In this document: piece after piece, positions 27,136 through 36,447 of the stretch | Layout of the letters: each line of letters begins with the position of its first letter | Numbering within the stretch: the stretch's first letter is position 1 | Source: Senegalia massiliensis | GTDB lineage: Bacteria; Bacillota; Clostridia; Tissierellales; SIT17 | Direction of reading: 5' to 3' | Assembly (NCBI RefSeq): GCF_900626135.1 | Contig: NZ_LR130785.1 | Span: 1,645,241 to 1,709,240 of the forward strand | DNA length: 64,000 nt | Made by a program: the position numbers and the translations under genes | The notes under the pieces: model-generated | Databases searched by the model: none | Told to the model about the DNA's origin: nothing | What the model saw: only the letters and a program-made list of their open reading frames with translations

Positions 27136-28229
27136 TGAATATAAAAAGATATATTGGTAAAACCAATCATGAAGCTATGACTAAATTAAAAAGTGAATTA
27201 GGTAATGATGCTGTAATTCTTCATACAAGAAGAATTAAATCTAAAGGAATATTGGGTTTTTTTAAAAAACCTCTTATAGAAATTGTAGCTGCTAAAGAAG
27301 AAAATATAGATTTAAAAAAAGAAAATAATCAGAATCAAAGTTATAATAATGAAATATCAAAATTAAATATTGAAATTTCTAAATTAAGGAAAACAGTAGA
27401 AACAAATCTAGTTTCATCAAATGAAAATAAAAGTAAAATTAAAAATACTAGTAATATTGAATTAGAAGATATCAAAAAAATATTAACTAATAATGGTGTT
27501 TTGGAACAATATGCAATAAAAATATTAGAAGATATATCTAATAATTTTAATTTAAAAAACAAATCTAAAAATGAAATAATAGATATATTAAAGAAAAATA
27601 TTAAAGTTATTTTAGGTGAAGCTAAACCAATAGAAATTGAGAATAAGTCAAAAGTTTTCTTTGTTGGAACTACTGGGGTTGGTAAAACAACAACTCTTGC
27701 AAAAATAGCTGCTGATTTGTCTTTAAATAAAAATAAAAGTATAGGGTTAGTAACTTCTGATACTTACAGAATAGCAGCAGTTGAACAATTAAAAGTATAT
27801 AGTGAAATACTTAACTTGCCATTAGAAATAATATATAATCCTGAAGATATTTATGATTCAATGTCAAGATTTAAAGATAAAGATATAATTCTAGTTGATA
27901 CAGCTGGCAGAAGTCATAAAGATAATGAAAAAATATCTGAATTAGAACAAATGATTGATACAGTAAATAATAAAGAAACATTTTTAGTTTTAAGTGTAAA
28001 TACAGAATTTAATTCTCTAAAGGCTATTATTGATAAATACAGTAATATAGATAATATTAAAATTATTTTCACAAAATTAGATGAAACTGAAAAAATAGGA
28101 AATATATTAAATATAAGATTATATACTAAGTATCCAATATCATATTTAACAACAGGTCAAAATGTACCTGAAGATATACAAACATTCAATAATGATCATA
28201 TTACTAATATGATAGTTGGTGACGATTAA
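27135..28229 (+). CDS. flhF: Flagellar biosynthesis GTPase FlhF
   Basis: SRP-type GTPase controlling flagellar placement and number. In the 364-aa protein the N-terminal B domain begins KRYIGKTNHEAMTKLKSELG with DAVILHTRRIKSKGI; the linker is low-complexity; the NG domain has the P-loop FVGTTGVGKTTTLAKIA (about residue 175), GLVTSDTYRIAAVEQLKVYS and ILVDTAGRSHKD. The last codon and stop directly precede the flhG ATG. Confidence 0.95.
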   Translation: MNIKRYIGKTNHEAMTKLKSELGNDAVILHTRRIKSKGILGFFKKPLIEIVAAKEENIDLKKENNQNQSYNNEISKLNIEISKLRKTVETNLVSSNENKSKIKNTSNIELEDIKKILTNNGVLEQYAIKILEDISNNFNLKNKSKNEIIDILKKNIKVILGEAKPIEIENKSKVFFVGTTGVGKTTTLAKIAADLSLNKNKSIGLVTSDTYRIAAVEQLKVYSEILNLPLEIIYNPEDIYDSMSRFKDKDIILVDTAGRSHKDNEKISELEQMIDTVNNKETFLVLSVNTEFNSLKAIIDKYSNIDNIKIIFTKLDETEKIGNILNIRLYTKYPISYLTTGQNVPEDIQTFNNDHITNMIVGDD

Positions 28230-29105
28230 ATGAATGATCAAGCAGAGATGTTAAGGAAATTAATTATCAATAGAAACAAAGAAAAAGATTTAACTACCAA
28301 GATATTAACTATTACTAGTGGTAAAGGAGGAGTTGGGAAAACTAATTTCACTATTAACTTAGCATTATCATTATGTAAACTAGGGAAAAAAGTAGTTATA
28401 CTGGATGCTGATATAGGATTTGCAAATGTAGATATATTATTAGGACTTGTCCCTCAATATACCTTATTAGATCTTTTATATAAAGATAAGGAAATAATGG
28501 ACTTATTAGTTGAAGGTCCTTATGGTTTAAAAGTTATAGCTGGTGGTACAGGTTTAAATGATATAATGTATCTAAGTGATAAAGAAACAAATAAACTAAT
28601 TAACAAATTTTTAAAGCTAGAAGAAATAGCGGACTTTATTATAATAGATACAAGTGCAGGCATATCTGAGATGTCTCTAAATTTTATTCGTTCTTCAGAT
28701 GAAATTATATTAATTACAACACCTGAGCCTACATCTATTACTGATGGGTATTCAATGCTTAAAGTAATTAATAACTATGTTGATATAGATAAGATTCACA
28801 TAGTAATCAACAGAGTAATAAAACATGAAGAATATATACAATCTTTTAATAAATTAAGTAATGTTTCGAGAAAATTTTTAAATTTAGAACTAAATAATTT
28901 AGGGTTTTTATATGAGTCGAAATTATTAGTAGAGTCTGTTAGAAATCAACAACCTTTCGTTATATCTTATCCAAAGTCTGATATAAGTAAGAAAATTAAT
29001 ATCATTGCATCAAATTTAATTAATTATGATGCTTATAATCAATCTGATGGAATGAAAAAATTTATTAATAAAATTAAAAATTTTTTTAATAGAGGTGGTT
29101 ATTAA
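28230..29105 (+). CDS. flhG: Flagellum site-determining MinD-type ATPase FlhG (YlxH)
   Basis: P-loop ATPase that stimulates FlhF and sets flagellar number. In the 291-aa protein the N-terminal activation motif DQAxxLR is present as DQAEMLR (residues 3-9). A deviant Walker A SGKGGVGKTNF follows, then VVILDADIGFANVDILLGL and DFIIIDTSAGISEMSLNF. A basic, aromatic C-terminus (KFINKIKNFFNRGG) may be the membrane-targeting helix. Confidence 0.95.
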   Translation: MNDQAEMLRKLIINRNKEKDLTTKILTITSGKGGVGKTNFTINLALSLCKLGKKVVILDADIGFANVDILLGLVPQYTLLDLLYKDKEIMDLLVEGPYGLKVIAGGTGLNDIMYLSDKETNKLINKFLKLEEIADFIIIDTSAGISEMSLNFIRSSDEIILITTPEPTSITDGYSMLKVINNYVDIDKIHIVINRVIKHEEYIQSFNKLSNVSRKFLNLELNNLGFLYESKLLVESVRNQQPFVISYPKSDISKKINIIASNLINYDAYNQSDGMKKFINKIKNFFNRGGY

Positions 29106-29106
29106 A

Positions 29107-29736
29107 TTGAAAAAAAATAAATCCACTCTTAAAATAGGAGATAAAATAGAAATACATATAGCTAATCAAAAATATGTAAGTCAAGTTATTAATGTTATAA
29201 ATGAAAATATCTATATTATATTAGGACCAATTAAATTTGGGAGTATTATTAAAATCCCTAATGGCAAAGAAATTAAAATAATGTATTCCTTAAAAAATAA
29301 AGGCAGAATATGGTTTAACGGCATAGTTGAAAAAAGTTCTACTAATAATATCTATAAGTTACTTATAAGAAAAACTAGTGATGTTAATAAAGTTCAACAG
29401 AGACAATATTTCAGATTAAAAAAGATAATTGAAGTTGACATAACTAATGAAGTTAATAAGCCAATAAAAGGCTTTGCAGAAGATATTAGTGGAGAAGGGA
29501 TGAAAATAGTTACAAAAGAGGATTTGAAATTAAATGATAAACTTAACATTGGGATTAATATAAATGATAAAAGTTTATCTATTACATCTAATATTGTTAG
29601 AAAAGTTTTCGACAATAGAACAGGAAATTATTACTATGGTATTTCTTTTGAAGAAATACATAAAGGATGTAAAGAAGATATTATTAAATTTATATTTGAA
29701 GAGCAACGTATATTGAGGAAAAAAGGATTGGAATAA
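29107..29736 (+). CDS. YcgR-type PilZ domain protein, probable c-di-GMP receptor
   Basis: The protein is 209 aa from TTG 29107, with an N-terminal YcgR-N-like beta domain (LKIGDKIEIHIANQKYVSQV) and a C-terminal PilZ domain. The c-di-GMP motifs are intact: RQYFR (RxxxR) followed by DISGEG (D/NxSxxG). Members such as YcgR and B. subtilis DgrA/YpfA brake motors or stators when c-di-GMP is high. GTG 29095 overlaps AGAGGTGG and is rejected. Its place between flhG and cheB, away from any cyclase gene, suggests a dedicated flagellar brake (inference). Confidence 0.88.
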   Translation: MKKNKSTLKIGDKIEIHIANQKYVSQVINVINENIYIILGPIKFGSIIKIPNGKEIKIMYSLKNKGRIWFNGIVEKSSTNNIYKLLIRKTSDVNKVQQRQYFRLKKIIEVDITNEVNKPIKGFAEDISGEGMKIVTKEDLKLNDKLNIGININDKSLSITSNIVRKVFDNRTGNYYYGISFEEIHKGCKEDIIKFIFEEQRILRKKGLE

Positions 29737-29738
29737 AT

Positions 29739-30782
29739 ATGAAAAACATACTAGTTGTAGATGATTCTGCATTTATGAGAAAAATAATAACTGATATAAT
29801 ACAAAAAGATAAGGAATTAAGTGTAATTGATACAGCAAGAAATGGCATAGAAGCACTTGAAAAGCTAGAAAATTTAAATGTAGATTTAGTTACTCTTGAT
29901 ATTGAAATGCCTATATTAAATGGGATAGAAACATTAAAGAAAATCAAGGATAAACATAAAAATTTACCAGTTTTAATGGTAAGTAATTTAACTAAGCAAG
30001 GAGCAGAACTAACATTAAAAGCATTGGAAATTGGAGCTGTAGATTTTATAACTAAGCCTAACAATATCTTTAAAGTAAACTCAGAAGAAAAAAGCAGAGA
30101 AATTGTTAATAAAATTAAAGCTATAATATATTCAAAACCAAACATTGATATTAAACTAAACAAAAAAAATATTTGTTGTCAGCAAAATAATGTTTATAAA
30201 AATAATAAAGTGAAAAACATTGTTGGAATTGGATGTTCTACAGGAGGGCCAAGGGCTCTTCAGGAAATAATTTCTCAAATTAACTCTAATATAAATGCTA
30301 CTATATTAATTGTTCAACATATGCCTAAAGGGTTCACTAAATCTTTAGCAGATAGATTAAATAATATATCAAATATATGTGTGAAAGAAGCTGAAAATGG
30401 TGAATATCTCCAAAATGGATATTGCTATATAGCTCCAGGAGATAAACATTTAGTAGTAATTAACTCTAATGATAAGATTGAAATACAATTAAAAGATGGT
30501 GGTCCAGTAAGTGGACATAAGCCTTCTGTTGATAAGTTAATTAGCTCTATTGCTGATTTAAAAGATATAAAAAAAATAGGTGTTATGCTAACAGGTATGG
30601 GGTCTGATGGAGCAAAAGGATTTAAAAAATTATCTGAATCAGGATCTTACAACATAGGACAAAATGAAGAAACATGTATAGTATATGGAATGCCTAAATC
30701 AGCATATAAAATTGGAGCTATTGATATAGAATTACCTTTACATAATATTGTAAATGAAATAGAAAAAAAATTGGAGGGTTAA
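29739..30782 (+). CDS. cheB: Chemotaxis response regulator protein-glutamate methylesterase CheB
   Basis: Demethylates and deamidates chemoreceptors. The 347-aa protein has a receiver domain with Asp8/Asp9 and phosphoacceptor Asp54 (LVTLDIEMPILNG), a variable linker (about residues 125-160, Lys/Asn-rich), then the catalytic domain with nucleophile Ser in GIGCSTGGPRALQ, the histidine of VQHMPKGFT and the aspartate of GMGSDGAKG. It lies 2 bp after the PilZ gene. No cheR is in the cluster, so the methyltransferase must be elsewhere if present. Confidence 0.96.
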   Translation: MKNILVVDDSAFMRKIITDIIQKDKELSVIDTARNGIEALEKLENLNVDLVTLDIEMPILNGIETLKKIKDKHKNLPVLMVSNLTKQGAELTLKALEIGAVDFITKPNNIFKVNSEEKSREIVNKIKAIIYSKPNIDIKLNKKNICCQQNNVYKNNKVKNIVGIGCSTGGPRALQEIISQINSNINATILIVQHMPKGFTKSLADRLNNISNICVKEAENGEYLQNGYCYIAPGDKHLVVINSNDKIEIQLKDGGPVSGHKPSVDKLISSIADLKDIKKIGVMLTGMGSDGAKGFKKLSESGSYNIGQNEETCIVYGMPKSAYKIGAIDIELPLHNIVNEIEKKLEG

Positions 30783-30783
30783 A

Positions 30784-32757
30784 ATGGAGATTAACCAATA
30801 TACAGACATATTTATAGAAGAATCTAATGAGCATTTACAAAGTATGAATGATTGTTTATTAAAGCTTGAAAGTGAGCCAGAAAATATTGAATTATTAAAT
30901 GAGATATTTAGAGTATCACATACATTAAAGGGTATGGCAGCTACTATGGGGTTTGAACAGATGTCAAAACTTACACATCAAATGGAAAATTTATTACAAG
31001 AGTTAAGAAGTGAAAAAATTAGTATAGACACTAAAATTGTAGATATTTTGTTTGAATGTTTAGATAACCTTGAAAATTACATAAAAAACATTTCTGAATT
31101 AGGAAATGAAGGTGATTTAGAAACTGAGTTTTTAGTTGATAAAATTAATAATATACTATTTAAAGATGAAAAAGATAATACACCAGAAAATAAAAATGAA
31201 GATGATAATTATTATATAAATAATATATTAATGCAAGCAAAAAAAGATGAACTAAATGCATTTAATATAACTATAACAATAGATGATAACTGTATGTTAA
31301 AAGCAGCTAGAGCATTTATTGTTTTTAATGCTTTAGAAGATTATGGTGAAATAATAAAGTCAATACCTTCCTCAGAAGATATTGAAGATGAAAAATTTGA
31401 TAATGAATTTGAAGTTTTATTAGTAACTAATAATGATAATAAAACAATATATGAAGAACTCACTTCTATATCTGAAGTTTCAAGTGTTACAATTAAATCA
31501 GTAATTGAGGATAAGTTAGAAAAAGAAAAAAGTAAAAAAGAAAATGTACCTATTGATAAGTCAAATGATATAGTTAAAGGCAAGAATACTAAAAAGAATA
31601 TATCAAATAAAAAAATAGGAAAAACTGTAAGAGTAGATATTGAAAGATTAGATAATTTAATGAATTTAGTTAGTGAGCTTATTATTATAAAGACGCGTAT
31701 GGAAGATATAGATAATACAAATAGTAAGGAAAGTATGAGTGAAGCTACAGAATATCTTGAAAGAATAACTACTAATTTACATGATGCAGTAATGAAAGTT
31801 AGAATGGTACCTATAGAAAGAGTATTTAATAGATTCCCTAGAATGGTTAGAGATTTATCCAAAGATTTAGGAAAAGAAATAGAACTTAAAATGATAGGTG
31901 AAGAAACAGAGGTTGATAGAACTGTTATTGATGAGATTGGTGATCCTTTAATACATTTAATAAGAAATTCTATAGATCATGGTATAGAGACTCCAAGTGA
32001 AAGAAAGAAAAATAAAAAAGTTCCTAAAGGTACTTTACTTTTGAAGGCATTCCCTGATGGAAATAATGTTGTAATAGAAGTTCAAGATGATGGAAATGGT
32101 ATAGACATTGAACGAGTAAAAGAAAAAGCAATAAAAAATAATATTATTTCTACTGAAGTTGCTAACCAAATGGATGATAATGAAGTTCCAGAATTATTAT
32201 TTATGCCAGGTTTTAGTACTACTGATGAAATAACAGACATATCCGGTAGAGGGGTAGGCCTAGATGTAGTAAAATCTAAAATTAATTCTATAGGCGGAAT
32301 AGTAGAAATAGAAACAGAACAAAAGAAATACACCAAATTTACAATAAGAATACCTTTAACTTTAGCGATAATACAAGCTTTATTAATAAAATTAAAGGAA
32401 GAAATTTATGCTATACCTCTTAGTTCTATAAAAGAAATTACAACTATAGAATCAAATAATATTAGGAAAATTCAAAATAAAGAAGTGATTTTATATAGAA
32501 ATAAAACGTTACCTATTGTTAGGTTAAATAAGGTTCTTGATATAGAATCAGATGAAGATAAAAAGGAATTAATAATAGTTATAGTAAAAAAAGGTGAAAA
32601 AGAAGCAGGGGTTGTAGTAGATCAATTAATAGGACAACAAGAAATAGTAATAAAATCATTAGGAAAATATTTAGCAAAAATAAAACATCTTGCAGGAGCT
32701 ACAATATTAGGAAATGGAAGTATTTCTTTAATAATAGATACTAATTCATTATTTTAA
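30784..32757 (+). CDS. cheA: Chemotaxis histidine kinase CheA
   Basis: Receptor-coupled kinase. In the 657-aa protein domains in order are HPt with phospho-His46 (RVSHTLKGMAATMGF), the P2 CheY/CheB-binding domain (about residues 150-235), the P3 dimerisation helices (RVDIERLDNLMNLVSELI), the HATPase domain with LIHLIRNSIDHGIE, VQDDGNGID and ISGRGVGLDVV, and the CheW-like P5 domain. The ATG follows GGAGGGTTAAA, overlapping the cheB stop region. Confidence 0.97.
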   Translation: MEINQYTDIFIEESNEHLQSMNDCLLKLESEPENIELLNEIFRVSHTLKGMAATMGFEQMSKLTHQMENLLQELRSEKISIDTKIVDILFECLDNLENYIKNISELGNEGDLETEFLVDKINNILFKDEKDNTPENKNEDDNYYINNILMQAKKDELNAFNITITIDDNCMLKAARAFIVFNALEDYGEIIKSIPSSEDIEDEKFDNEFEVLLVTNNDNKTIYEELTSISEVSSVTIKSVIEDKLEKEKSKKENVPIDKSNDIVKGKNTKKNISNKKIGKTVRVDIERLDNLMNLVSELIIIKTRMEDIDNTNSKESMSEATEYLERITTNLHDAVMKVRMVPIERVFNRFPRMVRDLSKDLGKEIELKMIGEETEVDRTVIDEIGDPLIHLIRNSIDHGIETPSERKKNKKVPKGTLLLKAFPDGNNVVIEVQDDGNGIDIERVKEKAIKNNIISTEVANQMDDNEVPELLFMPGFSTTDEITDISGRGVGLDVVKSKINSIGGIVEIETEQKKYTKFTIRIPLTLAIIQALLIKLKEEIYAIPLSSIKEITTIESNNIRKIQNKEVILYRNKTLPIVRLNKVLDIESDEDKKELIIVIVKKGEKEAGVVVDQLIGQQEIVIKSLGKYLAKIKHLAGATILGNGSISLIIDTNSLF

Positions 32758-32768
32758 AGGAGGAAATT

Positions 32769-33206
32769 ATGAAAGAATATAATCAATATGTTATTTTTAA
32801 ACTTCAAAAAGAAAATTATGCAATAGATATATCTTTAGTAAAAACAATTGAACGTGTAACACATTTTACACGAGTACCAAATTCAGAAGAATATATTACT
32901 GGAGTAATAAATTTAAGAGGTGAAGTAATACCTATTATAAATTTAAGAAAAAAATTTGGATTAGAAGATAATTTAAATATTAAAGAATCTAGAATAATAA
33001 TAACTCACAGTAATGATATAAGTGTAGGATTACTTGTAGACTTATCTTCTGAAGTAATTGATTTAGATTTAAATGAAATTGATAATCCTCCAAATTTAAA
33101 CAATGATGATAATTATGATTATATAAAAGGTATAGGTAAAAAAAATGAAGAATTGTATTTAATTTTAGATTTAGATAAAATATTAGATTTAGAGAGAGAA
33201 GAATAA
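32769..33206 (+). CDS. cheW: Chemotaxis coupling protein CheW
   Basis: Links receptors to CheA. The 145-aa single CheW domain has IERVTHFTRVPNSEEYITGV and INLRGEVIPIINLRKKFGL. The ATG follows AAAGGAGGA. The stop codon shares a base with the cheC ATG (TAATG). Confidence 0.95.
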   Translation: MKEYNQYVIFKLQKENYAIDISLVKTIERVTHFTRVPNSEEYITGVINLRGEVIPIINLRKKFGLEDNLNIKESRIIITHSNDISVGLLVDLSSEVIDLDLNEIDNPPNLNNDDNYDYIKGIGKKNEELYLILDLDKILDLEREE

Positions 33207-33820
33207 TGAATTTAGATATTAATAATTTGAATACTATGTTATTAGATGTATTGAAAGAATTAGGTAATATTGGAGCTGGAAATGCTGCTACAGCTTTAGC
33301 ACAAATGCTTAATAATAAAGTAGACATGGATGTACCTCAAGTAAGATTATTAAACTTTTCAGAAGTTGATAATTTAATTGGTGGTGCAGAAAATCCTGTT
33401 GTAGGAATTTATTTTTTCATTAATGGAGATATAGTAGGAAATATAATGTTTATATTAGATTTAGAATCTTCTAAAAATTTAATTGAAATATTATTAAATA
33501 AAGAAAAAAAAGATTATGATTTAAATGAGTTTGAAATATCTGCATTATCAGAAGTAGGTAATATTTTGGCATCGTCATATATAAACTGTTTAGCTAAAAT
33601 GACTAATCTTAATTTAAAAACATCAATACCTTCTATTTCAATAGATATGGCAGGAGCTATTTTAAGTGTGCCTGCTATACAATTTAGTTATGTATCTGAT
33701 AAAATACTTTTTATAGAAACAGAATTTAGTGAAAACAATAAATCAATAAATGGAAATTTATTGTTAATTCCAGACATTGATTCTTTTGACATACTATTAG
33801 AAAGTTTAGGTGTCTCATAA
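33206..33820 (+). CDS. cheC: CheY-P phosphatase CheC
   Basis: Dephosphorylates CheY-P and binds CheD in adaptation. The 204-aa protein has two active-site helices: LKELGNIGAGNAATALAQML (near residue 16) and ISALSEVGNILASSYINCLA, both with the E..N pair. Together with FliY it gives two CheY-P phosphatases; cheZ is not expected in this group. CheD follows directly. Confidence 0.95.
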   Translation: MNLDINNLNTMLLDVLKELGNIGAGNAATALAQMLNNKVDMDVPQVRLLNFSEVDNLIGGAENPVVGIYFFINGDIVGNIMFILDLESSKNLIEILLNKEKKDYDLNEFEISALSEVGNILASSYINCLAKMTNLNLKTSIPSISIDMAGAILSVPAIQFSYVSDKILFIETEFSENNKSINGNLLLIPDIDSFDILLESLGVS

Positions 33821-33821
33821 T

Positions 33822-34301
33822 ATGGACGCTATTAAGGTAGGAATGGCTGATTTAAATATAGTTAAAGAAGGTACATTAGTTACATTAGGTTTAGGTTCAT
33901 GTGTGGGAATTGCAATATATGATAAGAGAAAAAAAATTGCTGGTTTAGCTCATATAATGCTTCCATCAAGTAAAGAAATAAAAAATAATTCTAATAAAGC
34001 TAAATTTGCAGATTCAGGGATTGAATTATTAATTAATAAAATGGAGTCTATTGGGGCAAATAAGATTAATATGGTAGCAAAATTAGCTGGTGGAGCTCAA
34101 ATGTTTAAATTTAATAATAATAATGATATTCTTAAAATTGGAGAACGAAATATTATAGCATCTAAATCAAAGTTAAAAGAACTAGGGATAAAACTTATAT
34201 CTGAAGATACAGGTGGAAACTTTGGAAGAACTATTGAATTTAGTAGTTATGACGGAAGTTTGAAGATTAAAACAATTGGTTTTGGTATGAAAATTATATA
34301 A
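33822..34301 (+). CDS. cheD: Chemoreceptor glutamine deamidase CheD
   Basis: Deamidates receptor glutamines and stimulates CheC. The protein is 159 aa from ATG 33822. The catalytic set is visible at the positions expected from Thermotoga maritima CheD: Thr21, Cys27 (LGLGSCVGIAIYD) and His44 (GLAHIMLP). The AGGTGT ribosome binding site lies in the end of cheC; GTG 33810 overlaps it and is rejected. Confidence 0.95.
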   Translation: MDAIKVGMADLNIVKEGTLVTLGLGSCVGIAIYDKRKKIAGLAHIMLPSSKEIKNNSNKAKFADSGIELLINKMESIGANKINMVAKLAGGAQMFKFNNNNDILKIGERNIIASKSKLKELGIKLISEDTGGNFGRTIEFSSYDGSLKIKTIGFGMKII

Positions 34302-34326
34302 TTAACACTCCGGTAGGAGGGATATT

Positions 34327-35043
34327 ATGATAAGAGATGAAATATGGAAAGTATATAAAGCTAATCAGGATTTAAAGAGTAAAAATGCACTAATTGAAAA
34401 ATATGCATATATGATAAAAATTGTCGCCAGTAGAATGTATAATTTTTATGGAGGTAATGTTGAGTTTGATGACTTAGTTGGTTATGGAGCTTTAGGGTTA
34501 ATAGATGCTATAGAAAAGTTTGACATTAAAAGAGAAGTTAAATTTGAAACGTATGCTCAACTAAGAATTAGAGGTGCTATTATTGATAATTTAAGAAAAA
34601 ATGATTGGGTGCCTAGAACACTTAGAAAAAAAGCTAAGTTGATTCAAAATACTATAAATGAATTAGAAAATCAAACTGGATCAATAGTATCAAATCAAGA
34701 TATTTCCAAAAAAATAGATATTTCAGTAGATGAAGTAGAAAAAATAATAAATGAAATTCATCTATTTAATATTACATCTCTTGATGAAACTATTTATAAA
34801 ACTGGTAAAGAGCCCTTGGACATGTCAGAAAGTCCAGAGAATAAAATAGAAGAAAAGGAATTTCTAAATAAATTAACTCATTCAATTGAAAAGCTTTCTA
34901 AAAAAGAAAAAAAAGTAATAACACTTTATTATTATGAAGAATTAAATTATAAAGAAATAGGGAATATTTTAAATCTATCTGAATCTAGAATTTCTCAGAT
35001 TCATAGTAAAGCTATTAAAGATTTAAAAAACAAGCTTATATAA
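34327..35043 (+). CDS. sigD: RNA polymerase sigma factor for motility, SigD/FliA
   Basis: Sigma-28 family factor that transcribes late flagellar genes such as flagellin. The 238-aa protein has region 2 EFDDLVGYGALGLIDAIEKF and KFETYAQLRIRGAIIDNLRK, then DWVPRTLRKKAK, region 3, and region 4 with YYYEELNYKEIGNILNLSES. The last position in the chemotaxis block matches B. subtilis. GGTAGGAGGG precedes the ATG. Confidence 0.96.
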   Translation: MIRDEIWKVYKANQDLKSKNALIEKYAYMIKIVASRMYNFYGGNVEFDDLVGYGALGLIDAIEKFDIKREVKFETYAQLRIRGAIIDNLRKNDWVPRTLRKKAKLIQNTINELENQTGSIVSNQDISKKIDISVDEVEKIINEIHLFNITSLDETIYKTGKEPLDMSESPENKIEEKEFLNKLTHSIEKLSKKEKKVITLYYYEELNYKEIGNILNLSESRISQIHSKAIKDLKNKLI

Positions 35044-35066
35044 TTATAATAAAAAGGAATGATTTA

Positions 35067-36428
35067 ATGGAAGGAATTAATTTAATTATTGATAAAAATA
35101 ATATGAATGCATCTATAGAATTTTTAAAAGTTGATGATGAAGCTAAATTTTTAAATTATAAAGAGATTCTAGATATAGTTGAAGAAAAAATAAAATTCGG
35201 ACTAGATAAATTAAAATTAAAAGATATAGTTAAAAATCAGATATACGGTAAAAGAATATGTATAGCTGAAGGAAAAGGACCTATAAATGGTGAAGATGGA
35301 TATTTAAAATATAAATTTAATATAAAAAATAAATTGAAACCTTCTATGTTAAACAATGGTAAAGTGGATTTTAGAGATTTAGGTTTTTTTGATAATGTTA
35401 AAAAAGGTCAAATATTAGCTGAAATAATAAGTCCTACAAAAGGAAAAGATGGAGTCAATATTTTAGGAAAAAAAATTTCTTCAAGTAATGGAAAAGAAGC
35501 AAATATAAAATTAGGTAAAAATGCTGTAAGATTTGAAGATAAGATAGTTTCAAAAATAGATGGACAAGTAAAACTTAATAATGGAAAAATAGAAGTCCTA
35601 AATACGTACACAATTAATAGTGATATAAATAATGAAACAGGCAATATTGAGTATAATGGAACACTAAAAATAATGGGCTCTATAAACCCAGATTTTAAAG
35701 TTAAAACTTTAGGGGATATATATATTGGTGGCGTAGTTGAAGATTCAAAGGTTCAAAGTGAAGGAGATATTTATATCTCTAAAGGTATAACTGGAAAAAA
35801 CAAAACATTCTTACAAACTGAAGGTAAGTTAGTGACTAAATATATAGAAAATTCTACTGTTATAGCTAAAAGTGATATTTTATCAGATGATATTTTACAC
35901 AGTAAAGTACATTCTCGTGGAAGTATAATTGTTGATGGAAGAAAAGGTTTAATTGTAGGAGGAGAATGTAAGGCACAATTAAGTATTCAAGCAAAAGTTG
36001 TAGGCTCTTATATGGGGACTTATACTTTATTAGAAATAGGTAATGATCCGAAGCTAAAAGAAGAATTAGAGTTAATGAAAGATAAAATAAATAGCATAGA
36101 TGATAATATAGAGCAAATGTTAAAATCAATTAATTTACTTAAAAGTAAGTATAAAAACAACAAATTGTCTCCTAAAAAAATGAATTTATTTAAAAAATTA
36201 TTAAACACATATCCAACTTTAAAAGATCAAAAAGAAAAATTAGTCAATGAGTATAATTTCAAAAAAGATAAATCAAATTATTTGTCTGAGGGTACTATTA
36301 AAATACTTGATAAAGTCTATCCTAGGACTAAGATAATTATTGGGAATTATGAAATGAATATTAAAAATATAATAAAAAGTAGTGAATTTTTAGTAAAAGA
36401 TGGAGAAATAAAAGTTTCAAAACTTTAA
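35067..36428 (+). CDS. FapA/DUF342 family protein
   Basis: The 453-aa protein has an N-terminal domain (about residues 1-90), then the conserved DUF342 block with GEDGYLKYKFNIKNK, KVDFRDLGFFDNVKKGQIL and ISPTKGKDGVNILGKKI, a repetitive beta-helix-like region rich in short glycine-spaced turns (KTLGDIYIGGVVEDSKVQSE and following), and a helical C-terminal coiled coil (about residues 325-400). Family members are predicted beta-helix proteins of unknown role; in vibrios FapA affects polar flagella. Its place after sigD suggests a motility role, unproven. ATG after AAAGGAATGAT. Confidence 0.82.
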   Translation: MEGINLIIDKNNMNASIEFLKVDDEAKFLNYKEILDIVEEKIKFGLDKLKLKDIVKNQIYGKRICIAEGKGPINGEDGYLKYKFNIKNKLKPSMLNNGKVDFRDLGFFDNVKKGQILAEIISPTKGKDGVNILGKKISSSNGKEANIKLGKNAVRFEDKIVSKIDGQVKLNNGKIEVLNTYTINSDINNETGNIEYNGTLKIMGSINPDFKVKTLGDIYIGGVVEDSKVQSEGDIYISKGITGKNKTFLQTEGKLVTKYIENSTVIAKSDILSDDILHSKVHSRGSIIVDGRKGLIVGGECKAQLSIQAKVVGSYMGTYTLLEIGNDPKLKEELELMKDKINSIDDNIEQMLKSINLLKSKYKNNKLSPKKMNLFKKLLNTYPTLKDQKEKLVNEYNFKKDKSNYLSEGTIKILDKVYPRTKIIIGNYEMNIKNIIKSSEFLVKDGEIKVSKL

Positions 36429-36447
36429 AACATAAAGGAGAAAATAT

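Noticed and set aside
29690-30163. 157-aa open frame on the - strand opposite cheB
   Set aside because: Complement of the CheB receiver domain; membrane-like look comes from reverse-complemented acidic codons.
31341-31862. 173-aa open frame on the - strand opposite cheA
   Set aside because: Shadow of CheA; Ser/Leu/Ile-rich, no ribosome binding site, no recognisable motif.
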